From Tabrizicola_A sp044377735 (GTDB lineage Bacteria; Pseudomonadota; Alphaproteobacteria; Rhodobacterales; Rhodobacteraceae): a stretch of DNA of 51,725 bases. Positions 41,857 to 48,947 of the stretch are shown piece after piece. The notes beneath the pieces were generated by a model. It saw only the letters and a list, made by a program, of their open reading frames with translations. It was not told the origin of the DNA and searched no databases. A program made the position numbers and the translations under genes. The stretch spans positions 1 to 51,725 of the forward strand of contig JBILYK010000013.1 in NCBI GenBank assembly GCA_044377735.1, given 5' to 3'. How positions within the stretch are numbered: position 1 is the first letter of the stretch; the number at the start of each line of letters is the position of its first letter.

Positions 41857-42101
41857 TCGACGTGCTTTACTTTGCGTGGCTGCGCGAGCGCATTGGCCTG
41901 AACCGTGAGCGGGTTGAGACACAGGCGGCCACGGTTGCCGATCTGGTGGCCGAGTTGGAGGCGCGATCTGAAGGCCATGCGCTGGCTTTTGCCGACAAGA
42001 CCAGCCTGCGTGTGGCGGTGGATCAAGAGCTTTCGGGCTTTTCTGCCCCCCTGACCGGGGTGCGTGAAGTGGCCTTTTTCCCGCCGATGACGGGGGGCTG
42101 A
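41853..42101 (+). CDS. moaD: Molybdopterin synthase small subunit
   Basis: An 82-residue ubiquitin-fold protein ending in the obligatory double glycine (FFPPMTGG), which carries the thiocarboxylate sulfur to molybdopterin synthase. It starts at a GTG overlapping the pgsA stop and is followed 1 base later by moaE, its catalytic partner. Confidence 0.93.
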   Translation: MIDVLYFAWLRERIGLNRERVETQAATVADLVAELEARSEGHALAFADKTSLRVAVDQELSGFSAPLTGVREVAFFPPMTGG

Positions 42102-42102
42102 C

Positions 42103-42543
42103 ATGCGGCTTTCCGTGCAAGAGGCGGCCTTTGACCTGGGGGCCGAGGCCAACCGTTTTTCCCATGATTTGAAGGGTGTAGGCGCGGTTGTCACCTTTAG
42201 CGGATTGGTGCGTGACAACGGCGGGCAGCTGAGCGCGATGGAGATTGAGCACTATCCGGGGATGACGGAAAAGGCGATTTCGGCGATCATGGATCAGGCC
42301 GTTTCGCGCTGGGGTTTGGCGGATGCTTTGGTCATTCACCGCTATGGCGTTTTGCGCAGTGGAGAGCCGATCATGATGGTTGCCACAGCCGCCTCGCACC
42401 GGGCCGATGCCTTTGCGGCCGCCGAATTTCTGATGGATTACCTCAAATCCCGCGCGCCGTTTTGGAAGAAGGAAATCAGCGCCTCGGGCGCCGATTGGGT
42501 GGCGGCGAAGGACAGCGACGAGGCCGCGCTGACCCGCTGGTAA
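42103..42543 (+). CDS. moaE: Molybdopterin synthase catalytic subunit
   Basis: A 146-residue MoaE protein that inserts two sulfurs into precursor Z (cPMP) with MoaD. Family motifs are GAVVTFSGLVRDN, LEHYPGMTEK-like (IEHYPGMTEKAI), the catalytic His/Lys region HRYGVLRSGEPIM, and the active-site Lys pair in FWKKEI. A 146-residue length is normal. It is the last of pgsA-moaD-moaE. Confidence 0.95.
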   Translation: MRLSVQEAAFDLGAEANRFSHDLKGVGAVVTFSGLVRDNGGQLSAMEIEHYPGMTEKAISAIMDQAVSRWGLADALVIHRYGVLRSGEPIMMVATAASHRADAFAAAEFLMDYLKSRAPFWKKEISASGADWVAAKDSDEAALTRW

Positions 42544-42589
42544 GGCGTCCCACCTGCGCCGGGTTTGCGTCCCGCATCCGTCCCGACAG
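42544..42589 (+). repeat. Dispersed 46-bp repeat, copy 2
   Basis: Second copy of the repeat at 22688-22733, 38 of 46 positions equal, starting at the first base after the moaE stop codon. As with copy 1 it follows directly on a gene. It has no protein-coding meaning that I can see. Confidence 0.7.
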
Positions 42590-42662
42590 GGCGTTCGGTG
42601 GTCTAACGGGCCGTCAACCCCCCCATGGCAGGCTTGCCCGGTCCCCATGCCAGAGGCCCGCC

Positions 42663-43127
42663 ATGCCCACCAAAGCCCAAACCGAGTTTGCCTTTCACCA
42701 GCTTGGCCAAGTGCTGCGCGATCTGGAAACCGACCTGCGCTGGAAACTGGACGGATCGGTCCGCATCCCGGCGGCGTGGCACGAGATTGCCCAAGACCGC
42801 CAGACGCCCGCCAAGACCAAGATCACGCTGCGGCTGGATGAGGACGTGGTGCGGTTTTTCCGCGCCATGGGGCAGGGGCACCTGACGCGGATGAACGCGG
42901 TCTTGCGGGCCTTTATGCTGGCCCGTCTGGCCGAGGTGGTAAAGGCCGAGGCCCGCTATGAGATGACCGCGAAAGAGGTGGAACACCGCATCAGGGATGA
43001 GATCTTTGCGGTGATCCGGGCGCAGCAAGAGGCCAAGGAAACCGCCGAGGCCCGGCTGGCGGGCAAGGCGGTGGAGACGGCGCGGCTGAAGGCGATCAAG
43101 GCGACTTGGGAGGGGAAGGTGGGGTGA
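42663..43127 (+). CDS. Orphan BrnA-like antitoxin/DNA-binding protein
   Basis: A 154-residue protein whose middle (KITLRLDEDVVRFFRAMGQG then LTRMNAVLRAFMLAR) is the BrnA/DUF4415-type ribbon-helix-helix. It has an N-terminal extension and a long charged C-terminal helix, so it is longer than simple BrnA (about 80-100). BrnA normally follows the toxin gene brnT. Here there is no toxin gene on either side. The start at 42663 gives a soluble protein; upstream codons lie in the repeat. It could be a solitary regulator. Confidence 0.7.
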   Translation: MPTKAQTEFAFHQLGQVLRDLETDLRWKLDGSVRIPAAWHEIAQDRQTPAKTKITLRLDEDVVRFFRAMGQGHLTRMNAVLRAFMLARLAEVVKAEARYEMTAKEVEHRIRDEIFAVIRAQQEAKETAEARLAGKAVETARLKAIKATWEGKVG

Positions 43128-43256
43128 GGGGGGGATTGTCTCAGTTCAGCGCGCATTCCCTCTTCGGATGGGGCTAACCACTTGTGAAGCTGGTGGAGGC
43201 TCCATGAGCCGAACGAGCGCATATGTTGTCATAAGCGCTCGAAACTATACCATTAG

Positions 43257-43285
43257 TTGAAAAGTGACTGAAAATGTTCTAATAT
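43257..43285 (+). promoter_or_regulatory. Near-consensus promoter with apparent leaderless start
   Basis: TTGAAA (43257-43262) and TAATAT (43280-43285) are exactly 17 bp apart, in an AT-rich stretch. The -10 ends 7 bases before the ATG of the next gene, so transcription would start on or next to the A of the ATG. No ribosome binding site is present. Confidence 0.6.
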
Positions 43286-43292
43286 TGTTCGT

Positions 43293-44273
43293 ATGAGCAA
43301 AGAGTTCACCGATTCGTCAGAGTTTGTCGTTTCATCTCCCGACCTTCAAGTCGGGTTGTCGATGGAGATTGAGCCCGGCACGCGACCTAAAGAGTTCCTG
43401 AACAGATATGATGCTGCCGATAAGGTCAGATGCGCCTTCTGTAAGGGACACACCCCGCATCATCGTGGCTTTACCGTGAGGTTGGATGATGGTCGAACCG
43501 CGCTTTGTGGGATCATTTGCGCGCAAGATTTTTTCGGAAAAGAGGTCGCCTCCCGATTTGAGTCGGTCCTCCAGCAGCAAATCGAGCGTCATAACCAGAA
43601 GAGAATTCTTGCTAGGACTGTCGACGGTGCGGCATCGGCGCTCGCGATAATGGAAAATGACTGGCTTGAAATAGAACGAGCCTACTGTGCCGCAGTAGGG
43701 GGCATTAAGGCCTGGATCGAACTTGATGATGTCAAGCGAGACCTAGCTGGGGACTCGATCCTTCTTAGGAAAACCAAGACAAAGTGGGTCGACACTGTCG
43801 CCCGCGATGGTCGCGAAATTCGCAAGAAAGAAACATACGATGAGGTTCACGCTAAGGTTCAAGGTGGTAAGTGCCTACTAACTACGCGCAAAGCGATGGG
43901 CTTGGCTAAGGGAGGGTTATCATCTCTCGCGTCCAAAGCTGAACACCCGGAACTGATCAAGGGCAAGAAAATCACTGAACTCATGAATAAGAGGAGGGCA
44001 ATAATTGAATTGATCGAAGAAGGCGTTGGCTTCGTCCGTTCGGCCCATGCTTTTTTTCAAGAGAGTAACATCGCTGAGTTTCAGAAATGGTATCGGTACG
44101 TCTATACAGGCGATCAACCAAAAATTGAAATTCGTCCCGATAACCAACTGCTGATTTCACACCCTGAACCGCGTGGCTTACCGGTTGTTGTTTGCCTTCC
44201 ACGTGTCTTGCCAGATCCACAGCCGCTGCATCAACTGCTTTCGTCGACTCGAGGCGTCGAGAGTGAGGTTTGA
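43293..44273 (+). CDS. Hypothetical protein with a possible zinc site, probably acquired
   Basis: A 326-residue protein that I do not recognise. An N-terminal region contains Cys47-x2-Cys50, His53/His56/His57 and Cys72-x3-Cys76, spaced like a zinc ribbon (CAFCKGHTPHH and LCGIICAQDFFG). The middle is helical and charged, and the C terminus is basic. Base composition is clearly lower in GC and codon use is unlike its neighbours, indicating horizontal transfer. It has its own near-consensus promoter and an apparent leaderless start. Neighbours are an orphan BrnA-like gene and ffh. Possible roles include a nucleic-acid-binding or phage/mobile-element protein, but nothing is certain. Confidence 0.7.
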   Translation: MSKEFTDSSEFVVSSPDLQVGLSMEIEPGTRPKEFLNRYDAADKVRCAFCKGHTPHHRGFTVRLDDGRTALCGIICAQDFFGKEVASRFESVLQQQIERHNQKRILARTVDGAASALAIMENDWLEIERAYCAAVGGIKAWIELDDVKRDLAGDSILLRKTKTKWVDTVARDGREIRKKETYDEVHAKVQGGKCLLTTRKAMGLAKGGLSSLASKAEHPELIKGKKITELMNKRRAIIELIEEGVGFVRSAHAFFQESNIAEFQKWYRYVYTGDQPKIEIRPDNQLLISHPEPRGLPVVVCLPRVLPDPQPLHQLLSSTRGVESEV

Positions 44274-44313
44274 TCGCCTGAAGCCTGTGACGAACGTTCC
44301 CCCCCACCCCCAG

Positions 44314-44336
44314 CCCCTCCCCACGAGGGGGAGGGG
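44314..44336. repeat. GC-rich hairpin of dispersed type in the ffh upstream region
   Basis: CCCCTCCCC (44314-44322) with GGGGAGGGG (44328-44336) around loop ACGAG, within a longer purine/pyrimidine-rich stretch. Similar C-rich/G-rich hairpins are common dispersed elements in alphaproteobacteria. It probably ends transcription of the preceding gene. The rest of the gap to 44636 holds the ffh promoter and leader. Confidence 0.6.
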
Positions 44337-44433
44337 AGGCGGGCGTTCTGGGGGAGGCGCTTTTGCTTGGGAGGGGAGGTGCGGGGGGTGATGGTTTGTG
44401 CGGCGCTTGTCGTGGTCGCTTTGCCTTCCTTCC

Positions 44434-44462
44434 TTGACTCCCCCGCCGTTTCCCCCTATCCG
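44434..44462 (+). promoter_or_regulatory. Predicted promoter for ffh
   Basis: TTGACT (44434-44439) and TATCCG (44457-44462) are 17 bp apart with a C-rich spacer. It resembles the rplS promoter closely and lacks T at -7. Leader to the ATG at 44637 is about 170 nt. Confidence 0.6.
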
Positions 44463-44636
44463 CACGCTTGAATTCCCCGGAGGCCCATGCTTCCGGTCCT
44501 TGGCCCTGTGCGAAGGATCGCCACCTGCCAGCGCGTTGCGCCCGCAGGTGTCGTTTCGCTTTGGGGTTTGGGCCGCCTTTGGGGCAGAACCGAAAAGACA
44601 GGCCCCCACGGGGGCGAAACCGAAACAGGTGCGCTG

Positions 44637-46127
44637 ATGTTTGAGAGCCTTTCCGAACGCCTTGGGTCTGTCTTTGACCGGCTGACCAAGGCCGGTGCGC
44701 TGTCTGAGGCGGATGTGGATGCAGCCCTGCGCGAGGTTCGGACGGCGCTGTTGGAGGCCGATGTCTCGTTGGCTGTGGCGCGCGATTTCATCAAGGCGGT
44801 GAAGGTCAAGGCCACGGGGCAGGCGGTGACCAAGTCGGTCACGCCGGGCCAGCAGGTGGTGAAGATCGTTCACGACGAGTTGGTGCGGGTCTTGGCCGGG
44901 GACGGCGCGCCGGAAGCGTTGAAGATCGACAACCCGCCGAGTGCTATACTGATGGTGGGTTTGCAAGGCTCGGGGAAAACCACGACCACGGCCAAGCTGG
45001 CCAAGCGGTTGAAGGAGAAGGCCGGCAAGAAGGTGCTTCTGGCGTCGTTGGACACCAACCGTCCGGCGGCGATGGAGCAGTTGGCGATTTTGGCGGGGCA
45101 GGTGGGGGTGGATTCCTTGCCGATCGTCAAGGGCGAGACGGCGGTGCAGATCGCCAAGCGGGCGAAAACTCAGGCCACTTTGGGTGGTTATGATGTGCTG
45201 TTTCTGGACACCGCCGGTCGTCTGCACATTGACGAAGTGTTGATGGATGAAATTCAGGCGGTGCGCGATATTGCCCAGCCGCGTGAGACCTTGTTGGTGG
45301 TCGATGGTCTGACCGGTCAGGACGCCGTGAATGTGGCGACCGAGTTTGATGGCAAGGTTGGCATTACCGGCGTGGTCCTGACGCGGATGGATGGCGACGG
45401 GCGCGGCGGGGCGGCGCTGTCGATGCGGGCTGTGACGGGCAAGCCTATTCGGTTTGTCGGTCTGGGCGAGAAGATGGATGCGCTGGAGACCTTTGAGGCC
45501 GAGCGTGTGGCGGGCCGGATTCTGGGGATGGGCGATATCGTCGCCCTGGTGGAAAAGGCGCGCGAGACCTTTGAGGCCGAGCAGGCCGAGCGGATGGCCA
45601 AGCGGTTCGCCAAGGGTTTGTTCAACATGAACGACATGCGCGGCCAGCTTGAGCAGATGATCAAGATGGGCGGCATGCAAGGCTTGATGGGGATGCTGCC
45701 CGGCAGGGGCAATATGGCCAAGCAGGCCGAGGCGGCGGGGCTGAATGACAAGATGCTCAAGCGCCAGATCGCGCTGATCTCGTCGATGACCAAGAAGGAA
45801 CGGGCCAATCCGGATTTGCTGGCGGCGAGCCGGAAGAAGCGGATCGCCAAGGGCGCGGGGCTGGAGGTGTCGGAGTTGAACAAGCTGCTCAAGCAGCATC
45901 AGCAGATGGCCGACATGATGAAGAAGATGGGCAAGGGTGGCATGATGAAGCAGGCCATCAAGCAGATGATGGGCAAGGGCGGCTTGCCCGACCCGTCCAA
46001 GATGTCGCCCGCCGAGTTGGAAGCGGCCGCCAAGGGCATGAAAGAGAGCATGGGCGGCGGTTTCCCCGGTATGCCGCGCGGGATGACGCTGCCTTCGGGC
46101 CTGTCGGGGATGATGAAGAAGAAATGA
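44637..46127 (+). CDS. ffh: Signal recognition particle protein Ffh
   Basis: A 496-residue SRP54 GTPase that binds signal sequences and 4.5S RNA. The N domain opens MFESLSERLGSVFDRLT; the G domain has GLQGSGKTTT (P-loop), DTNRPAA, DTAGRLH and TRMDGDGRGG; the M domain is Met-rich (MIKMGGMQGLMGMLPG) and ends in a Met/Gly-rich tail GMTLPSGLSGMMKKK. The ATG at 44637 starts the N domain; an in-frame upstream ATG would add 50 unrelated residues. No 4.5S RNA was recognised in the window. The stop overlaps the next GNAT gene by ATGA. Confidence 0.97.
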   Translation: MFESLSERLGSVFDRLTKAGALSEADVDAALREVRTALLEADVSLAVARDFIKAVKVKATGQAVTKSVTPGQQVVKIVHDELVRVLAGDGAPEALKIDNPPSAILMVGLQGSGKTTTTAKLAKRLKEKAGKKVLLASLDTNRPAAMEQLAILAGQVGVDSLPIVKGETAVQIAKRAKTQATLGGYDVLFLDTAGRLHIDEVLMDEIQAVRDIAQPRETLLVVDGLTGQDAVNVATEFDGKVGITGVVLTRMDGDGRGGAALSMRAVTGKPIRFVGLGEKMDALETFEAERVAGRILGMGDIVALVEKARETFEAEQAERMAKRFAKGLFNMNDMRGQLEQMIKMGGMQGLMGMLPGRGNMAKQAEAAGLNDKMLKRQIALISSMTKKERANPDLLAASRKKRIAKGAGLEVSELNKLLKQHQQMADMMKKMGKGGMMKQAIKQMMGKGGLPDPSKMSPAELEAAAKGMKESMGGGFPGMPRGMTLPSGLSGMMKKK

Positions 46128-46627
46128 TCGCCCCCACCCTGCAGACAGGCCGCTTGACGCTGCGGATGCCCGTGCTGGCCGATTTCGGCCCGCGCGCGGC
46201 GTTCTATGCGTCGGAGCGGTCGGTGTGGGAGGGTGGACCCTTGTCGCGCCCTGCCGCGTGGCGGATTTGGGCGTCTGAGGTCGGGCAATGGCCGCTGATG
46301 GGCTATGGTCCGTTCTCGGTGGAAGAGGCCGGGGAGTATGTTGGCGAGGTGGGCATCTGTCACGCCGCCGAGTACCCCGAGCCGGAACTGGGCTGGTTTG
46401 TGGTGCCACAAGCTGAGGGGCGCGGCATTGCCGCCGAGGCGGCCCGCGCCGTGATGGCTTGGGTGCGGGCGCAGTTTGGTTGGGATGAGATCACCAATAT
46501 CATTGATGGGGGCAATGCGCGGTCCATCGCGCTGGGCCTGCGGTTGGGCGGGCGGATTGACGCGGCCCGTCCGGGGATTGATGCGGGCGATGTGGTGATC
46601 GTGCATGATCTGCGGGGGGTGGCATGA
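46124..46627 (+). CDS. GNAT-family acetyltransferase, copy 1
   Basis: A 167-residue acetyltransferase of the RimJ/RimL-like type (PF13302): LQTGRLTLRMPVLADF start, the strand GEVGICH, the acetyl-CoA loop PQAEGRGIAAEAARA (Q/R-x2-G-x-G/A), and GNARSIALGLRLGG. These enzymes acetylate protein N termini or small amines. It is coupled to ffh at its 5' end and to a paralogue at its 3' end, both by ATGA overlaps. Substrate unknown. Confidence 0.9.
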   Translation: MIAPTLQTGRLTLRMPVLADFGPRAAFYASERSVWEGGPLSRPAAWRIWASEVGQWPLMGYGPFSVEEAGEYVGEVGICHAAEYPEPELGWFVVPQAEGRGIAAEAARAVMAWVRAQFGWDEITNIIDGGNARSIALGLRLGGRIDAARPGIDAGDVVIVHDLRGVA

Positions 46628-47142
46628 CGCTGCCCTTCGACATTCCCGTGCTGGCGACGGAGCGTCTGGTGCTGCGCGAGCCCCGCGAGGCGGATCTTGA
46701 CGCGATGCGGGCGTTTTTCCTTGGCGCGCGGGCGCAGTTCATGTCGTCGGTCGACCGTCGCGGTGTCTGGTTGTATCTGCTGGCAGGCATTGGCCATTGG
46801 GCCCTGCGCGGCTTTGGCTTTTATTCGGTTGATACCAAAGACGGCGCGTTCATCGGGCGCATCGGGGTGATCTGCAATGATGGCTGGCCCGAACCCGAAC
46901 TTGCTTGGCATCTGTTCGATGGGTTCGAGGGCAAGGGCTATGCCGCCGAGGCTGCCCTAGCCGCCCGCGCAGACTTTCACGCGCGGATATCGCCTGCGCC
47001 ATTGATCTCGATGATCGCGCCCGAGAATGATCGCTCGATCCGGTTGGCCACGCGTTTGGGTGCACTGTTCGAGCGCGCAGATCCCGGCCTGACGCGGCCT
47101 TACCATGTCTACCGCCACCCCGCCCCGCAGGTGTCTGAATGA
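46624..47142 (+). CDS. GNAT-family acetyltransferase, copy 2
   Basis: A 172-residue paralogue of the preceding protein: LATERLVLREPREADLDAM, then GRIGVICNDGWPEPELAWHL, the acetyl-CoA-binding stretch FEGKGYAAEAALAAR, and NDRSIRLATRLGALFE. The adjacent arrangement suggests a tandem duplication with strong divergence. Coupled by ATGA to copy 1. Its position inside the ffh-rpsP block could reflect a ribosomal-protein or other translation-related substrate, but this is inference only. Confidence 0.9.
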   Translation: MTLPFDIPVLATERLVLREPREADLDAMRAFFLGARAQFMSSVDRRGVWLYLLAGIGHWALRGFGFYSVDTKDGAFIGRIGVICNDGWPEPELAWHLFDGFEGKGYAAEAALAARADFHARISPAPLISMIAPENDRSIRLATRLGALFERADPGLTRPYHVYRHPAPQVSE

Positions 47143-47173
47143 CCCGCCCCTATCGCTACAGGAGTGCCTTGTA

Positions 47174-47467
47174 ATGGACACCGCCACCCGTGCCGCCGAG
47201 GTGTTGAAGGAGCATCGCCAGTCGATTGACCGGCTGGATGCCATTCTGGTTTACACGCTGGCCGAGCGGTTCAAGCGCACGCAGGCGGTGGGGCGGCTTA
47301 AGGCCGAGCACAACCTGCCCCCATCCGACCCGAACCGCGAGGCGCATCAGATGGCACGGCTGGAACAGTTGGCCCGCGAGGCCGACCTTGACCCCGACCT
47401 CGCCAAGAAATTCCTGACCTTCATCATCGGTGAAGTCATCAGGCATCACGAGAAACTGCAGAAATAA
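47174..47467 (+). CDS. Chorismate mutase (AroQ type)
   Basis: A 97-residue all-helical AroQ-class chorismate mutase, converting chorismate to prephenate for Phe/Tyr synthesis. SIDRLDAILVYTLAERFKRT begins helix 1 with the catalytic Arg, KAEHNLPPSDPNREAHQMAR supplies the second set, and FLTFIIGEVIRHHEKLQ the C-terminal helix. Catalytic residues of AroQ (Arg, Lys, Asp/Glu, Arg) are in place. The ATG at 47174 has AGGAG about 10 bases upstream. Unlike pheA (29601), it is in the ffh-rpsP block, an order common in this family. Confidence 0.92.
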   Translation: MDTATRAAEVLKEHRQSIDRLDAILVYTLAERFKRTQAVGRLKAEHNLPPSDPNREAHQMARLEQLAREADLDPDLAKKFLTFIIGEVIRHHEKLQK

Positions 47468-47519
47468 CCAACCCCGGCGGGGATGACCCTGCCAAACGAA
47501 AACCCAAAGGAGACTACCC

Positions 47520-47873
47520 ATGTCGTTGAAAATCCGTCTGGCCCGTGGTGGCAGCAAGAAGCGTCCGCATTATGCCATCGTCGCCACCGACAGCCGCATG
47601 CCGCGCGATGGCCGTTTCTTGGAAAAGCTGGGCGTTTATGACCCGATGCTGGCCAAGGACGACGAAAAGCGCGTTGTCATGAACCTTGACCGCATCAAGG
47701 CTTTGCTGGCCACCGGTGCCCAGCCGACCGACCGCGTTGCCCGTTTCCTGGAATCGGCTGGCGTTCTGGCCAAAAAGGTTCGTTCGAACCCGAAGGCTGG
47801 CACCCCCGGCAAAGCCATGGCGGAACGCGCTGCCAAGAAGGCGGCTCGTTCGGAAGCGCCTGCTGCTGAATAA
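47520..47873 (+). CDS. rpsP: 30S ribosomal protein S16
   Basis: A 117-residue S16: SLKIRLARGGSKKRPHYAIV start, SRMPRDGRFLEKLGVYDPM and the basic Lys/Ala-rich C-terminal tail. The tail is longer than in E. coli S16 (82 residues), as usual for this group. AAAGGAG precedes the ATG. It starts the rpsP-rimM-trmD-rplS set. Confidence 0.97.
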   Translation: MSLKIRLARGGSKKRPHYAIVATDSRMPRDGRFLEKLGVYDPMLAKDDEKRVVMNLDRIKALLATGAQPTDRVARFLESAGVLAKKVRSNPKAGTPGKAMAERAAKKAARSEAPAAE

Positions 47874-47876
47874 GCC

Positions 47877-48056
47877 TTGTTTTCGATCATCCCCGGATTG
47901 GGTCTGATCCGCCGGTCCATCACGATTGCGCTGTGTGCGGCGTCGTTTTGGGCCGGTGTCCAGTTTGCCGGGTCCACGCAGGCCAGTGCCTGTGCGGCCG
48001 CTGGCGGCCAGTTTGACCCGCGCGGGTTTTGTACCAATGCGGCCCCTCAGCCATGA
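47877..48056 (+). CDS. Small membrane-associated protein between rpsP and rimM
   Basis: A 59-residue frame starting at TTG 47877, 3 bases after the rpsP stop and in the same frame. It has a hydrophobic stretch SITIALCAASFWAGVQFAG, with Cys residues in ASACAAAGG and RGFCTNAAP. The two Cys of the tail suggest a periplasmic disulfide. The sequence is not random: hydrophobic anchor, Cys pair and exact position all fit a small conserved membrane protein recalled from related genomes at the same place. No strong ribosome binding site, so it may be translated by coupling to rpsP. Function unknown. Confidence 0.6.
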   Translation: MFSIIPGLGLIRRSITIALCAASFWAGVQFAGSTQASACAAAGGQFDPRGFCTNAAPQP

Positions 48057-48109
48057 GGGGCCGCGCTTTCAGCCGTCATCCATCGGACCTGACAAGTGAG
48101 GCGTGATCC

Positions 48110-48616
48110 ATGACCACTGAGCGGATCTGTGTTGGCGCGATAACCGGGGCCTTTGGGGTGGCCGGAGAGGTGCGGCTGAAGTCGTTTTGTGCCGACCCCA
48201 CGGCGATTGCCGATTATGGCCCTTTGTACACCCAAGATGGCAGCCGCAGTTTTGTGGTCAAGCTGACGCGCCCGGTGGCCGGTGGCCTTGGCGCGCGCGT
48301 CATCGGTATCAAGACCAAGGAAGAGGCCGACGCGCTGCGCGGCACCGAGCTTTATGTTGATCGCAGCCGGTTGCCTTCGTTGCCGGATGACGAGTTTTAT
48401 CATTCTGACCTGGTTGGCTTGCAGGCGGTGGACACGGGCGGCGTTGTGCTTGGCCTGGTCGCTGCGGTGCACAATCATGGGGCCGGGGATATATTGGAAA
48501 TCACCGGGCCGGGGCGCAAGAGCGTCTTGATGCTGCCCTTTACGCTGGCGGCGGTGCCGACGGTTGATCTGGCCGCAGGCCGGGTGGTGGTGGACCTGCC
48601 AGAGGGGCTGGACTAA
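48110..48616 (+). CDS. rimM: Ribosome maturation factor RimM
   Basis: A 168-residue RimM that assists 30S head assembly and binds S19. N-terminal domain ICVGAITGAFGVAGEVRLKS, then the PRC-barrel domain from DEFYHSDLVGLQAV to LMLPFTLAAVPTVDLAAGRV. A GAGG lies about 8 bases before the ATG. Confidence 0.96.
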   Translation: MTTERICVGAITGAFGVAGEVRLKSFCADPTAIADYGPLYTQDGSRSFVVKLTRPVAGGLGARVIGIKTKEEADALRGTELYVDRSRLPSLPDDEFYHSDLVGLQAVDTGGVVLGLVAAVHNHGAGDILEITGPGRKSVLMLPFTLAAVPTVDLAAGRVVVDLPEGLD

Positions 48617-48679
48617 CGCCCCGCCCCGCGCCACGATGGTGGTGCATTGGTTTAGGGGAGATCCACGACAGGCAAGCCG

Positions 48680-48880
48680 TTGGGACTGTTCGGGCTGTCA
48701 CGCGTGGCTGAGGCGGCGCGGGCGATGCGCCACTGGCGCGCGCACAAGCGCCGTTCGGTCGAGGGCTTGGCGGACCAGTTTATCATGCTGAACCGGGCCA
48801 AGCTGCCGCCCGAGGAGTTGGAGCAGGCGAAAATGGCGATGCGCAGTGTCATGCGGATGCTGGAGGGGGAGGAGGGCTGA
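48680..48880 (+). CDS. Small helical hypothetical protein between rimM and trmD
   Basis: A 66-residue basic, helical frame (RVAEAARAMRHWRAHKRRSV then AKLPPEELEQAKMAMRSVMR). It starts at TTG 48680 with no ribosome binding site; a GGGGAG lies 20 bases upstream, and no ATG or GTG is available between it and an in-frame stop. Codon use and amphipathic helices suggest it is real, but the start is unsure. Family not recognised. Confidence 0.5.
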   Translation: MGLFGLSRVAEAARAMRHWRAHKRRSVEGLADQFIMLNRAKLPPEELEQAKMAMRSVMRMLEGEEG

Positions 48881-48947
48881 TCGCCCCTTTCGCCCCCGTG
48901 CCGGGGCGGTTAGAACCGCGAAGACCCCTTTGAGCCGCGAGCCGCGC

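Noticed and set aside
43128..44273. Toxin-antitoxin or phage island hypothesis for the BrnA-like gene plus the acquired gene
   Set aside because: No toxin, integrase, direct repeats or tRNA end were seen; the two genes have different composition and there is no evidence that they moved together.
44398..44636. Small ORFs and an N-terminal extension upstream of ffh
   Set aside because: They cover the predicted promoter and leader; Ffh homology starts exactly at the ATG at 44637.
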